Positions 7,985 through 18,948 are shown, numbered from the stretch's first letter. The stretch is 64,000 nucleotides of DNA from CAVZBT01 sp963773605 (GCA_963773605.1 CAVZBT010000012.1:682001-746000); one strand, 5' to 3'. The notes: generated from the letters alone by a model not told the origin. Made by a program: numbers and translations.

Positions 7985-10195
7985 GAATCCTACTTTTCTT
8001 GTGCACACTGGAACTGTCGATCGTCGCCGGGCTGCCACAGGTCGCACCCGTAGAGCCGACACCCGTGGCGCAGATGCGGCAATTGCTCACCGAGGCTGCC
8101 GGTCTGCAGGAGACGGAACTCCAGAAGATCCCCGAAAAGCTGGCGCCGCTGCTGGAGGAACTGCGCCTCCGTCTGCAAAACGGCACGCTGAACGAGGAAA
8201 GCCTGCGCATCTTCCAGGAGGCCCTGCTGCTGCAGATGAGGACGCAGAGTAAGCTCCTCGTCGACGAGTCCGCGATTGCGGCCACGGTGCGCGAAGTCCT
8301 CGTGATCAGCCCCCGCATCGACGACACGACCTTCAACCCGCGGGAGAAGCTTCTCGTCAACAAGATCCGCTCGGCCGACACGGGCCGTCTCTCGCTGCAG
8401 ACTACCCCACCGGGCGCGGAGCTGCTCTATTTCGGCACCTCGCTGGGCACCACGCCCGTGGATCTTCCCTTGATCGCGGGCTCCTACCGGCTGCAGTTGC
8501 GCAAAGACGGGTACCGGGACGAGGCATTCGAGGCGACGATCCGGCCCGCCGAGCTGCTCGCCATGGAGCGCGGCCTGCGGCGTCGTGCCGTACAGTTGCC
8601 CATGTCGGTGAAGGCGCCCGGCGTTTCGGCGCGTGTCAACGGCAAGGCCGTCGGGCTCGCGCAGGACTACGACGCCTGGCTGGCCTCGCTGCCACCGGAG
8701 CAGCAGGCCCAGATCCAATCGGCGCCCGCCGGTTGGACACGGAATCAGGGTTCCAGCTTTCTGTCTCTGGCCGACGTCCCGGTGGGCGACACGGTGACGA
8801 TCGATCTGCAGGCGGCCTGCTACGAGCCGAAGACGTTGACCGTTACGGTGCGCGACCAGGAAGTGGACTGGGGCAAGCCCCTCCTCGTGCGCCCCGATCT
8901 GGTCAACATCGAAATGAAGAAAGACCTCGGGTCGCTCGAGGTCGGCTCCGTTCCGGCGGGCGGGGACGTACTGCTCGACGGCGCGCCGCAGGGCAAGACG
9001 CCCTTGCGCCTCGATGTCTGCGTGGGAAACCACAAGGTCCAGGTTATCCACCCGGCGGGGCAGTTTGCCAAAGAGGTGCTGATCGAACGCGGGCGCTCGG
9101 CCAGAGCAGCCGGCGACCTCAGGCCGGCCCTCGCTTTCCTGGGCGTGTATACCCCGGGGAAGCGCCGCCGGCTCTCTGGCCCCTTCCCTGCCTGACTGGG
9201 AACCTGTGGCGCGCCGCCTCGCGACCGTGACGGCGTTCGGCAACGCGGGGCTCACGGACGACGAGGTGCGCTCCCGGCTGAAGCGCGGGGCCCTGGCTCC
9301 CGAGAGGCTGCCTGCGGCGGACGGTGCACCCGCGGACCTGGCGGCCCTGATCGCCGGCGTTTCCGAGCAGGCGGGACACGCCGACCTGCTGCTCCTTGGG
9401 GTGCGCACGGGAGACAGGCTCGTGTTCAGACTGTACGGCAAGCTCAGTCCCCACCCCGACCTGATCGAAGTGCCGAATGTCGAGACGTCCTCGCTGGATT
9501 TCCTCGCCACGCAGATCGACAACGCGGCGAGGGTCCCGTCACGATTGGCCACGCCGCACCTGGCGCTGGACCTGCTCGAGACCACCCGCGGGCTCATCGT
9601 CGCGAACGACCGGCGCCCTGCGGCCGAGGCGCAGCCGCCCCTCCCCCCGGGGACCCTCATCCGCAGCGTCGACCAAAGAGCGATGGACTACAGCGAGCTC
9701 CAGGCGCACCTGCGCACCCGACTGCCTGGCCAATCCGTTACCCTCGCGATCTCGTCCGGGAACGATACCAGCAGCTTCCTGGCAGTTCCCGTGCGCTTTG
9801 CGGGCTCGGAGTATCCGTGGAGCGCGCCGGACGGGCCGGTCAATGCCGTGATGGCCATTCTCAACCACTTGTTGGAACGCGATCCCGCGGGCCAGGCATC
9901 GGGATTCGCCGCCCTGAGCCTGGCCCGCGGCCTCATGCACCAGGAGGAGTGGAAGCGCGCTCTCGACATGCTGGGCAGCGCCAAACTGGGCCCGCTCCGC
10001 TCGGGCGTCTGCCCCGGAACGGTGCTCTACTATCAGGGTCGCTGCTACGAGGAACTCGGTGACCGCGGCAAGGCCCTGGCGCAATATACCCAGGCCAGGG
10101 AGTATCCCGAGGCGACACTCGGGACCATTGACGGGATCCCGATCAAGGAATCAGTCGAACGACGTATCCAGACGCTCAAGAAATCAACACAATGA
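7981..10195 (+). CDS. PEGA / PDZ-like / TPR protein, frameshifted (two ORFs are one gene)
   Basis: Two consecutive reading frames (7981-9195 and about 9158-10195) form one gene of about 738 residues. An extra base in the CCCCGGGG run at 9152-9159 breaks it, and the downstream frame is open upstream of its first start (SAAGSLAPSLPDWEPVARRL). Order: hydrophobic N-terminus, helical region (25-90), a PEGA domain (about 135-185, LQTTPPGAELLYFGTSLGTTP), a second PEGA domain (about 317-365, VGSVPAGGDVLLDGAPQGKTP), then a PDZ-like segment in the downstream frame (PPGTLIRSVDQRAMDYSEL...LPGQSVTLAIS), and a C-terminal TPR-like region. PEGA domains usually lie outside the cytoplasm and bind surface structures. 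The start GTG overlaps the previous stop, and the stop overlaps the kinase ATG, both by four bases. Likely a sensor partner of the kinase. Confidence 0.75.
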
Positions 10196-13100
10196 TCCAA
10201 AAACTGGGAAAGTACTCGATCGTTGAAAAGCTCGGCGAAGGAGCGATGGGCGCCGTCTACAAGGCGTACGACGACGTCCTGGGCCGCTATGTCGCCATCA
10301 AGACCATGGCGGAGGACATCAAGTGGGACCAGGAGCTCAAGCTCCGGTTCTACCGCGAAGCCCGCTCGGCCGCGAGCCTGCAGCACCCGAACATCGTCAT
10401 CATCCACGACCTGGGCGAAGACGGCAAGATCACCTATATCGTCATGGAGCTGCTCGAGGGGCGGGATCTCAAGGCCATCATCAAGGAGAAGGAACGCCTC
10501 TCGCTCGAGCAAAAGCTCTCGGTGATGGTCCAGGTCGCGGACGGCCTCAACCACGCGCACATACACGGCATCATCCACCGCGACATCAAGCCGGGCAACA
10601 TCCACGTCACCCAGGCCGGCAACGTGAAGCTCCTCGATTTCGGCATCGCCAGGATCCCCTCCTCGGACCTGACCCGGTCGGGCGTGCGCCTCGGCACGCC
10701 GGTCTACATGTCGCCCGAGCAGATCCGCGGCGGCCACTACGATGAACGCTCGGACATCTTCTCGGCAGGGATCGTCTTCTACGAGTTCCTCACCTACACG
10801 CACCCGTTTCGGGACAAGAACATCGTCAAGACGATGGACAACATCCTGTTCCAGACGCAGTTCCCCTTTGCCGAGCAACTGCCGGAGGCGCCGGCCGGCC
10901 TGTGGCCGATCCTCAACACCTGCATGGCCAAGGAGCCCGACAAGCGTTACGCGTCCATGGCGGACGTGGGCCGGGCCTGCCGCAGGCTGCTCGACGACAT
11001 GAACAACTCCGCGCAGCGCCTCATGAGCGAGATCGAAGACGCGGCCCCGCGGCTGGCCCAGGCGGCCGAGCGCGCCGGCGCCCCCGCCGGCCTGGTGCAG
11101 TTGGCAGGCAACGTCCGGGAAACGCTGCGCGCCGGCGACAGGCCGTCCTACGCCGCCCTGAAAGTCCTGCGCGCGTCGCTCGAGCGCGAATCCCTGCTGC
11201 GCCCCGTTCCCGGCCGGCAGCAGCCTTCCCCGCCTCCCCCGCCCCGTGAGAGCGCGCCGGCCGTGGCGGCCCCGCCCGGCGTCCCCCCTCCGGCACCACA
11301 GCCCGTACCGGCAGGCCCGGAAGCCACGGCACCGGACGACCTCGCGGCGCGGGGCGCGCAGCTTTTCAGCGACGGGGAGAGGCTGCTGAACGAGGACCGC
11401 CCCGAAGAGGCACTCGACATCCTGCGCCAGGCGATCGGCATCCTCGGCCCCAAGGAAGAATACGTCCAGCTGCTGGCCCAGGCCCGGCGGCGCATCGACG
11501 AACGCAGGAAAACGCGGGTCGCCAACCTGCTCAAGTCGGCGCGCGAAGCCCTGGCCGCCGGACAGTTCCCGAGCACCCTGGAGTCCGTCAGCGGCGTGTT
11601 GGAACTCGAGCCGGACCGCGCCGACGCCATCGATCTGCGGCGCCAGGCGCTCGCCGGAGCGGAAGCCGAGAAGGCACGGGCCGCCCGCCAGGAGCAGGGC
11701 GAGCGGGACAAGGCCACCGGCTTCAAGCTGCTCGCCGACAGGAAATTCCGGGAGAGTCTCCGGGCGCTCCAGCGCGCCCGGGAAATCCTGGGCGACGACA
11801 CGGCCGTCCGGCTTGGCATCGAGGAGGCCGAGGAGGGGATCCGCGGCGAGGAACTCAAGGCGCGGGTCCAGGCGGAACTCGACGAGGCGCTTCAGCTGTT
11901 CCAGGCCGATGACCTCGATAAGGCGCGCGCCCACACCGAACGGGCGCTCGAAATGTCGCCGAGGAATGCGGAGGCGTCGGAGCTTGCGGCAAGGATCGAC
12001 AGGACGCTCGAGCAGAAACGGTGCGCCGAACGCCTGTCCGCGCTGGTCCGGGACGCCAGGGAAGCGCTCGCACGGCAGTCGTTCGAGGAGGCGGCCGTGC
12101 TCGCATCCGAGGCCCTGAGCCTCGACCCCGCCCCGGACTCCGCCGTCTCCCGCCTGCTCGTCGAAATTGCCGAGCGGAAGGAAGCAACCCGCAGGGCCGA
12201 GGAAGTCAAGCTCCTGCTGAAGAACGCGGAGGATGCCCTCGAGAGGCACGATTACGACGAGGCGGAACTCCACGTCGGCGAGGCCCTCAAGGTCGTCCCC
12301 GACCACACGGCGGCCGCCGAACTCATGCAGAGGGTGCGGCAGTCGCGCGAGGAAAGGCGCCGCAAACAGGAACTCAACGAAATAATCACCCAGGCGCAGC
12401 AGGCCTTCCTCCAGGGGAACCTGGGCCAGTCCGAGGCGCTGGCGCGACGCGCCCTTCTGCTCGATCCCGAAAGCACTAAAGCCAGGGACATGATCCGACG
12501 GATCGAGGCTGCCCACGAGAAGGTGCGCAAGGAGAAGGTCGCCGCGCTGATCGCAGAGGCGGAGCAGGTGCTCGCCAGGGGTGACGCCGCGGGAGCCGTG
12601 GCGAAGGCGCGCGAGGCGCTCGAAGCCGACCGGCAAAACCCCGACGCGGCGGCGTTCCTGCGCCGCGTGACTGCGATCGAAGAGCAACGACGCCAGGACG
12701 AGATCGCCGCCCTGCTCGCCAACAGCCGAAACGCGCTCAACGCAGGAGAATTCGGCCAGGCGAGGGACCTCGCGCTGCGGGCGCTCGCGCTGGAAGACGG
12801 GAACAAGGTCGCGAAAGCGCTGTTGAAGGACATCGAAAAAGCTTCCCGGGCGGCACGGAAGGAGGCGGACAAGGAGCAGCGCAAGCAGGCCAGGAGCGCG
12901 GACCGCGAGAAGCCGCCCCCCCGCCCCCCGCTGCGGCTGCCCCGCTCGAAAAGACGGTCATTCTGCCGACCCTCGGCTCGCGCAGGAAATCCCGGGCACC
13001 GCTGTGGATCGGCGCGGCCGCCTTGCTGGTGGTCCTGGGAGCCTCAGGGGGAGCCTACTGGTACCTGCACCGTCCCAAGGTCGTCGTCACCGCGGCCCAA

Positions 13101-14477
13101 GGGATCGCCGAGGCAAAAGCCCGCATGGACCAGAGCCTGTACGGCGAGGCGATCGTGGCGCTGGAGCGCACGCTGCAGGAGTTTCCCGGAAACACGGAAG
13201 CCGCCGCCCTGCTGCAAGAGGCGCAGAAGCAGAAAACCCTGAAGGACATCGGGGTCCTGCTGGTGGAGGCGCAGAGTCAACGGGCACAGAACCAGCCGGA
13301 CGAGTGCCGGAACACGCTGCAGAAGATTCTCCAGATCGATCCGGCCAACGAGCCCGCCCTCGCGATCCTCTCTCAACTCGATGCCGACGCATCGTCGACC
13401 AAGAGTAGAGAAGAACAGGACATCGAAATCAAAAAGTGGCTCGCCGAGGCCGCCGCGTATATCGGCGCCGGGAAGCTGGTCGAAGCCCGGGCGGAACTTG
13501 CCAAGGTGGCCCAGCTCAGGCCTGACGCCCCCGAACTCCCCCCGCTGCGCCGGCAGATCGCCGTCGCCGCCAGGGCGGCCGAAGCCACGAAGAAACAGCA
13601 GAAAGAGCTGGAGCAGGCCGCCGCCGCCCAGAAGGCGCACAGGAGCGCGGAACTCGGCCGCAAGGCCGAAGAGCTGTTCAAGCAAGGCAAGTACGGCGAA
13701 GCCCAGGTCGCCGTCGACCAATGGCTCGCCGAGGACCCCGCGAACGGTCCGGCCCAGGCCCTGAAGAACCAGGCGGCCGAGGCCGCCGGCGCCACCAGGG
13801 CGTACGAAACCGCAGTCGGCGGGAACAACTACGACGATGCGCTCGGCGCGGTGACGCGCCTGGAAAAAATCAACCCTGCCGATCCGGCCATCGCCGAGCT
13901 GCGCAAGCGCGTGGAAACGCGGAAGGCTTCTGCGCGAGCCACCTTCAGCGTGTACCGGCTCGGGGACCCCGGCGCCGTGCTACTCGACGACCAGCCCCTC
14001 GGCGCAAACGGCGAGGTCGAGAACAGGGCGATCCCGGTCGGGCGGCACAAAATCACCGTCAGAACGCCGCGCGGCCACCAGTCGACCCTGACGCGCGATT
14101 TCTTCGAAGGGGAGAACATCGCCCTCGTGTACGACGCGGACCTCCGGCTCATGAACCCCGGCGACCGGGACCTCCTGCGCCAACGGGCGGCGCGCGAAAC
14201 CGCCTCCCGCTACACCGTGGAGCATACCCATGGCTTCCTCAAGGGGAAATGCACTGGCGAGCTGCGTATCAGCGGTGTCTCGGTCGAATACCAGGGGAGT
14301 GAAAAAGAGCATTCCTTCAGCATCCCGTTCCGCAGCCTGAAGCTCTCGGTCAAGGACGACGACAAGTTGGAGTTTACCGACGTACACAACGCCAAATACA
14401 GCTTCAAGGTGGCATCCGCCAAGGTACAGAAGGAAATCAAAGATCGGTGGGATCGCCTGGAGAAGATGGGCAAGTAG
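10192..14477 (+). CDS. Large Ser/Thr protein kinase with TPR arrays, TM helix and PEGA-like domain, frameshifted
   Basis: About 1,428 residues once one frameshift is repaired. An active Hanks-type kinase domain occupies about residues 7-265: glycine loop GEGAMGAVYKA, VAIK lysine K37, HRDIKPGN (D131, N136), DFG (D149) and the SPEQIRGG activation segment. After a Pro-rich linker come tandem TPR-like helices (about 380-900). The frame is lost in the poly-C at 12915-12927; the correct frame gives a basic segment then the membrane helix LWIGAAALLVVLGASGGAY, more TPR repeats, a PEGA-like domain (SVYRLGDPGAVLLDDQPLG) and a 90-residue C-terminal domain shared with the pseudokinase at 16279-18948. The kinase therefore faces the cytoplasm. 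Probable role: PpkA-like activation of the T6SS through FHA proteins. Confidence 0.85.
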
Positions 14478-14511
14478 GCGTCGAAGGCTCTTCCACGTCG
14501 AGGGCGCAGGC

Positions 14512-15234
14512 TCAGTTGCCGATGCGCTCCTGCAGATTCCGCATCCGGACGTTGCTGTCGGCGAGAGCCCGCTCGAGCTGCGCGACAAGGCGGCGCAGCC
14601 GCTCGTTCTCCTTGGCCAGGTCCGACGAGCGCAACTGCGCGAGCTCCTGCCGCAGAGCGTTGTTGTCCCGTTCGAGCGCTTCCATCTGCGACCGCAAAGC
14701 GCCGGCGGCATCCCCGGGTTCGCGCGCCGGCGCGGAGAGGCCTCCGGGAACAGCGCACGGTTCCTGCCTGATCTGGTCATTCGGCGCGAGGTTCGGGTAG
14801 AAGCCCCGTAGCCCCCCCGTCGGCGTCCCGTCCTGGGATACATCCGATCCCTCGAGCGGGTCGCGCCCGAGGGGCGCCGGTCCTGCCGAGGAGTGCCCGC
14901 CCGTGCGAAAGACGGCCTTCGCCTCGCCAAAGCATATCCGGTCACCGTCACTCAGCATCTGCAGCTTGACCCGTTTGCCGTTGACGCTTGTGCCGTTGCC
15001 GCTGTCAAGATCTTTGATCCAGAAGTGCCCACCCTCATAGAAAATCCTGGCGTGGTGCCGGGACACGGAGCGGACGTCCAACACAATGTGGCTGTCAGGC
15101 GCGCGTCCTACAGTGGCGACCTGCTGGATGGTATACCTTCCGGCATCGTCAATATCGAGTTCGGCCAGGGCTTGAGTGGTTCTTGAGCCGGGTTCGTCTT
15201 TTTCGGGTCCCAGGTGGAAAGGTCGCTTGCCCAT
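14512..15234 (-). CDS. FHA-domain protein with C-terminal coiled coil
   Basis: 240 residues. An FHA domain spans about residues 25-115, with GR (43-44), SRHHAR (58-63), SGNGTSVNG (78-86) and DGDRICFG, the residues that bind phosphothreonine. Residues about 170-238 form a coiled coil (ALRSQMEALERDNNALRQEL and on). No membrane segment. I chose the ATG at 15232-15234 because the FHA core begins soon after it; the frame stays open upstream but that part is Arg/Val-rich and unlike a protein. The TATACT box at about eight bases before this ATG could give a nearly leaderless message. Convergent with the large kinase, 34 bases away. Likely a phospho-reader of the kinase, comparable to Fha1/TagH of T6SS. 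Confidence 0.8.
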   Translation of the reverse strand: MGKRPFHLGPEKDEPGSRTTQALAELDIDDAGRYTIQQVATVGRAPDSHIVLDVRSVSRHHARIFYEGGHFWIKDLDSGNGTSVNGKRVKLQMLSDGDRICFGEAKAVFRTGGHSSAGPAPLGRDPLEGSDVSQDGTPTGGLRGFYPNLAPNDQIRQEPCAVPGGLSAPAREPGDAAGALRSQMEALERDNNALRQELAQLRSSDLAKENERLRRLVAQLERALADSNVRMRNLQERIGN

Positions 15235-15693
15235 TTTCGCCCAGTATAACACACAAAACCCGGGCCTGAGGCGAGCGCCCGCCACCGACCTCCCGGCCCG
15301 GAACTTCCCGTTGATTTGGGCCGCCGCACCTGCGTGGGCCTGCACCTGGACCCGGACGCAGACCCGGACCTGGATGCCAGGACGGTACAAGGTCCACGTA
15401 ATCGACGTCCCAGCCGAGGTCCGGGGAAATGCGCCGACGGCCGCCGTCTGCCACCGTGTTTTGTTTCCTTCAGCAGGTTCGTTCGACTCATGAAGTGCCT
15501 GAATCGCAAATTCCTAAAAGCGGCTCTCGACCTGAATGTCGGGATTTGGTATTCTCGCTAGCAATCGCAGCTCAGGTTCAAGAGGGACTTCGAAAGGGAA
15601 TAGGATTGGGAATTTCACCGGAGGGGCATCCGCCACGACGCACAGTGCGGGTACGGGTCGGAGCTTCACGTCCGGAGGAGGAGGTGCTCTAGC
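15235..15693. other. Divergent intergenic region between FHA gene and hcp
   Basis: About 460 bases without a convincing gene. It holds direct repeats of ACCTGGACCCGGAC type near 15346-15376, a possible TATACT box for the FHA gene close to 15243, and the hcp promoter candidate and leader. I see no small RNA or riboswitch that I can support. Confidence 0.5.
15527..15555 (+). promoter_or_regulatory. Possible hcp promoter
   Basis: TCGACC (15527-15532), 17-base spacer, TATTCT (15550-15555). Each box matches the sigma-70 consensus at four of six positions. It would give a leader of about 130 bases ending in a strong GGAGGAGGT ribosome site before the hcp ATG. Weak evidence only. Confidence 0.3.
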
Positions 15694-16200
15694 ATGGCTC
15701 TGAACGCTTATCTCAAGATGAAGGGTCAAAAATCAGGCGAAATCAAAGGGTCAGTGACACAGAAGGGGCGCGAGGGCAAGATCATGGTGATTGCGGTCAA
15801 TCACGAGATCGAGAGCCCGCGCGACGCTGCGTCGGGGCTGCCGACCGGCAAACGGATGCACAAGCCGTTCGTCATCACTAAGGAACTCGACAAGTCCTCC
15901 CCGCTGCTCCTGAACATCCTGGTCAACAACGAAAACATCTCCGAGTGGGAACTGCAGTTCTGGACACCTCAGCTGTCGGCCGCGGGTGGGGTCGGCGCGG
16001 AAAAGCAGCACTACACGATCAAGCTGACCAACGCCAACATCGCCAGCATCGAGTTCGTGATGGAGAACAACAAGAACCCCGAACTCATGCGTTATGCGGA
16101 GTACGAACGGGTCGCCTTCACCTACCAGAAAATCAACTGGACGTGGGTGGACGGCGGCATCAGCGCAGAGGACGACTGGGAAGCTCCGGTCGCCGGGTAG
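15694..16200 (+). CDS. hcp: T6SS tube protein Hcp (TssD)
   Basis: 168 residues of the Hcp1 family, which forms hexameric rings stacked into the inner tube of the T6SS and is itself secreted. Typical features are the N-terminal ALNAYLKMKGQKSGEIKG, the VNHEIESPRD strand, KRMHKPFVITKELDKSSP, and the late AFTYQKINWTWVDGG strand followed by a DDWEAP tail. A GGAGGAGGT site precedes the ATG. It stands alone on the + strand between the kinase and FHA genes and is followed by a strong bidirectional terminator, so it is probably expressed as its own unit, as expected for a protein needed in large amounts. Confidence 0.93.
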   Translation: MALNAYLKMKGQKSGEIKGSVTQKGREGKIMVIAVNHEIESPRDAASGLPTGKRMHKPFVITKELDKSSPLLLNILVNNENISEWELQFWTPQLSAAGGVGAEKQHYTIKLTNANIASIEFVMENNKNPELMRYAEYERVAFTYQKINWTWVDGGISAEDDWEAPVAG

Positions 16201-16227
16201 TATCGGCTCAAGGCAGGCAAATCCAAA

Positions 16228-16274
16228 AGGGGGCGGGCGTCACCCTCGCCCAGCCCCCTCCAGTTCTCGTTTTT
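16228..16274. terminator. Bidirectional rho-independent terminator between hcp and pseudokinase gene
   Basis: GGGGGCGGGCG and CGCCCAGCCCCC pair around a short loop (16229-16258). On the minus strand the stem runs directly into TTTT; on the plus strand a TTTTT follows ten bases later. It separates convergent hcp and the pseudokinase gene. Confidence 0.7.
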
Positions 16275-16278
16275 CACC

Positions 16279-18948
16279 CTACTGCCGCAGGTACTCGGCG
16301 CGCAGTTTGCGGTATTCCTCGATTTTTGCGTAGACATCAGCCAGCGAAGGGCTCGGGTTCTTATCGGTCTGCTCGAGTTCGATTTTGCCGCCGCCGATCG
16401 CCGTCCCCTCGATCACAATCTTGCCCTTGCCGTACGACACGCTCTTAAGCAGATCGTAGGGAAGTTTGAAGCCGTGATCCCCGTTGGTCTGGAATTCGAT
16501 GCTGAACCCGTCGGCGCGCAGCACCCCCGTGCAATCCCGGTTTTTGATGCGCAGGAAACTGTGGCCGTGCTTCACCGCCACGCTGTAGGGCACCTTCAGG
16601 GTGGACGCGAGCGCCATGCGCCTTTTCTCCCTCTCGATCCCCTGGTTGAGCGGTTCCACCCCGCCCGGAGGATTGGGATAGCCGGCCTTAAGCTGGGTGT
16701 AAATGGCCAGCGCATCCTGGTGCTGGCGCGCGTCGGCCTTCGCCTTCGCCTGGTCCAGCCCGCGTTGGAAGAGCTCGCCCTCGAGCGTCTTCGCCTCGTT
16801 GTCCTGCGGGTCGACCTGCAGGATTAGGCGGACGTACTTGAGCGCGTTGTCCGACTCGGGGGTCACGTAATTCTGCCGGTTCATGGCGGCGTTCGTGAAC
16901 GCGCGCAGGTCGGAAATGGAACGCGACAGCGCCGAGTCGTAGCGGGCCTGGAGGGCGCCGCCGCACGGCTGGCCCGGCATGCGTGTCCGGACTTGCTCGA
17001 GCAGCCCGCGCACGGACTGGAAATCCCGCTGATCGAGTTTCTCGAGCCCGACGGTCTCGACCTCGCGGCAGAAATTCTGGCGCGCCTGCTCCAGGGCGGC
17101 CGTGGGGGCCGCCGCCTCACGCTGCTGCCAGGTCTGCAGGACATCCCACGCGCTGCCCGGCGCCGGCGGGAAAAGATTCCGGCTGCGCAGGGCATTGTTG
17201 AACATCGCCTCGAACGGGGCCTTGGCGCCCCCGCTCACCGGAACGGGCGCCGGGGACGACGGGGGCTCCGTCGGGGCCGGCGGGACAAGGGCTGGCGTCG
17301 ACATCTGGATCGGGGCTTGCCGGGTGAGCACAAAGGCGCGCTGCACGTCCTTGTCCGGGCCGACTTCGACTGTCGCGGCGACGGCCTCGTAACCGTCCAG
17401 CTGCAGACGAAGCCGGTAGACGTCGGACTTGATCTCCGGTATAAGCAGCGGGGTGTTCCCGCGATACTCATCGTTCAGAAAGATCTGCGCGCCCGGGGGT
17501 GTGCTCTCGAGCATCAGCTTCCCCGATGAAGCGCGCCCGAACATCAGGATGAGTGTGACGACGGCTCCCACGAGCACCAGGCCGCCCAATCCCATCAGGA
17601 GATAAACCCGGCTCGAGAACCTCCTGCGCGGGAGGAAATCCGTCCCGGTGAGATCGTCGCCCCGGCCGAAATTCGTGAAGGTCTCCGCAAAGCTCCGCCG
17701 GCGGCCGCCCCTCCTCCGGGGGCCTGTCGCCAACGCCGTCCGCTCGTCCATGTCGTCGGCCTTGGAGCTGGGGAAAAACGAGTCGTCCGCCGCTGGTGCT
17801 TTCTTTCTGGACGGAGCCTGCTTTCCGCCCCCGACGCGCGTCTTGAACCAGGTGAACACACTCGACTCACCCGAATGCGGCGCCTGGGCGGCTTCAGGCC
17901 ATATGTTCTCCACCGATTCCCTGCCGCGGGCGGGCCCGGGCGTTGCAAACAGCCCGGAATCGTCCTTGGCCGGCGGGTATCCCGGCGACCTGGGCACCTC
18001 CGGTTCGTGGCGTTCCGGTTCACGGAAGGGCCGGCTCGCCGCCTCGAGTTCGCGCAGGAACTCTTCCATGGAGCGGTGACGGTCCACCGGCTGCTTCGAG
18101 ATCGCTTTCAGCACGACTCGCGACAGGGTGGGCGACACCTGCGGGTTCGCGAAGCTGGGGGGCAGCGGCGGCCCCGCATCCATTACCGCAGCGAGGTCCT
18201 GGACGTTCTTTGCCTCGTAAGGCAGGCGCCCCGCGAGCAGTTCGTACAGCGTGATGCCGAGCCCGTAGACATCGGCCCGGTAGTCCGGGTAGGGGAAATC
18301 CAGTATGATCCCGAGCTGCTCGGGACTCCAGTAGGCCAAGTCCTCCGGTTTCGACGCGGCGCTGTCGGCCACGTCCCTCAGCCCGCTACGATGAAACCCC
18401 CCGACCTTCACGACGCCGTCGGCGCCGACCATTATCCGAGTCGGATGGACGGATCCGTGGAGCATCGAGGTCCTGTGCGCGGCCGACAGGCCGTCGGCCG
18501 CCTGCTTGATCAAATTACAGGCCTCGTTCCAATCCAGCGCGGGATGGCTGGCCCGATAGTCCCTCAGGTTACTGCCCGGCACGTACTCCATCAGTACCGT
18601 GACCGTGCCGTCGGGTGCGCGCTCGAGCGAGTAAACCCGGATGACGTGCGGGTGAATGAGCTTCGCCGCGAGTTGGACGGCATCCTCGAAGGCTTCCATC
18701 AGCACGGGGCTCGCCATACGATCCGCATTGATGTATTGCAGGGCGACAGTGCCCCGGGCGGGATCCTCCGCGCGGTAAATCGGCCCCAAGTCGCCGTCGG
18801 CGATCTTGTCGGAGACCTTCACGGCGCCCACGGTCTTGCCGGCGAACGGGTCGGTCTCAGCCTCAACAGCCTGCAGCGCCAGCCCGTCGATCGGGCACAC
18901 GCGGAAGTCATCTTCCCAGGTTCGCTTGCACAGCGGACAGAGTTTCAT
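16279..18948 (-). CDS. Zinc-ribbon pseudokinase with TM helix, PEGA domain and shared C-terminal domain
   Basis: 889 residues. An N-terminal CPLC...C zinc-ribbon-like motif (C4, C7, C18) is followed by a protein-kinase fold (about 35-310) whose catalytic residues are all missing. The VAIK lysine is replaced by Q in TVALQYI, the HRD aspartate is lost in MLHGSVHPTRI, and DFG reads GGF in VKVGGFHR. Fold elements such as YWSPEQLG and ADVYGLGITLYELLAGRLPY remain. Then come a disordered region, a membrane helix near 465-485, a PEGA domain (LMLESTPPGAQIFLNDEYRG), helical TPR-like repeats, and a C-terminal domain (HGHSFLRIKNRDCTGVLRADGF) also present in the active kinase. Likely a non-catalytic regulator or scaffold in the same envelope complex; that role is inference. 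Confidence 0.85.
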   Translation of the reverse strand: MKLCPLCKRTWEDDFRVCPIDGLALQAVEAETDPFAGKTVGAVKVSDKIADGDLGPIYRAEDPARGTVALQYINADRMASPVLMEAFEDAVQLAAKLIHPHVIRVYSLERAPDGTVTVLMEYVPGSNLRDYRASHPALDWNEACNLIKQAADGLSAAHRTSMLHGSVHPTRIMVGADGVVKVGGFHRSGLRDVADSAASKPEDLAYWSPEQLGIILDFPYPDYRADVYGLGITLYELLAGRLPYEAKNVQDLAAVMDAGPPLPPSFANPQVSPTLSRVVLKAISKQPVDRHRSMEEFLRELEAASRPFREPERHEPEVPRSPGYPPAKDDSGLFATPGPARGRESVENIWPEAAQAPHSGESSVFTWFKTRVGGGKQAPSRKKAPAADDSFFPSSKADDMDERTALATGPRRRGGRRRSFAETFTNFGRGDDLTGTDFLPRRRFSSRVYLLMGLGGLVLVGAVVTLILMFGRASSGKLMLESTPPGAQIFLNDEYRGNTPLLIPEIKSDVYRLRLQLDGYEAVAATVEVGPDKDVQRAFVLTRQAPIQMSTPALVPPAPTEPPSSPAPVPVSGGAKAPFEAMFNNALRSRNLFPPAPGSAWDVLQTWQQREAAAPTAALEQARQNFCREVETVGLEKLDQRDFQSVRGLLEQVRTRMPGQPCGGALQARYDSALSRSISDLRAFTNAAMNRQNYVTPESDNALKYVRLILQVDPQDNEAKTLEGELFQRGLDQAKAKADARQHQDALAIYTQLKAGYPNPPGGVEPLNQGIEREKRRMALASTLKVPYSVAVKHGHSFLRIKNRDCTGVLRADGFSIEFQTNGDHGFKLPYDLLKSVSYGKGKIVIEGTAIGGGKIELEQTDKNPSPSLADVYAKIEEYRKLRAEYLRQ

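Noticed and set aside
10045..12687. Open frame of 880 codons on the minus strand opposite the kinase
   Set aside because: Covers the conserved kinase and TPR region in antisense; no recognisable domain, and it would overlap two coupled genes.
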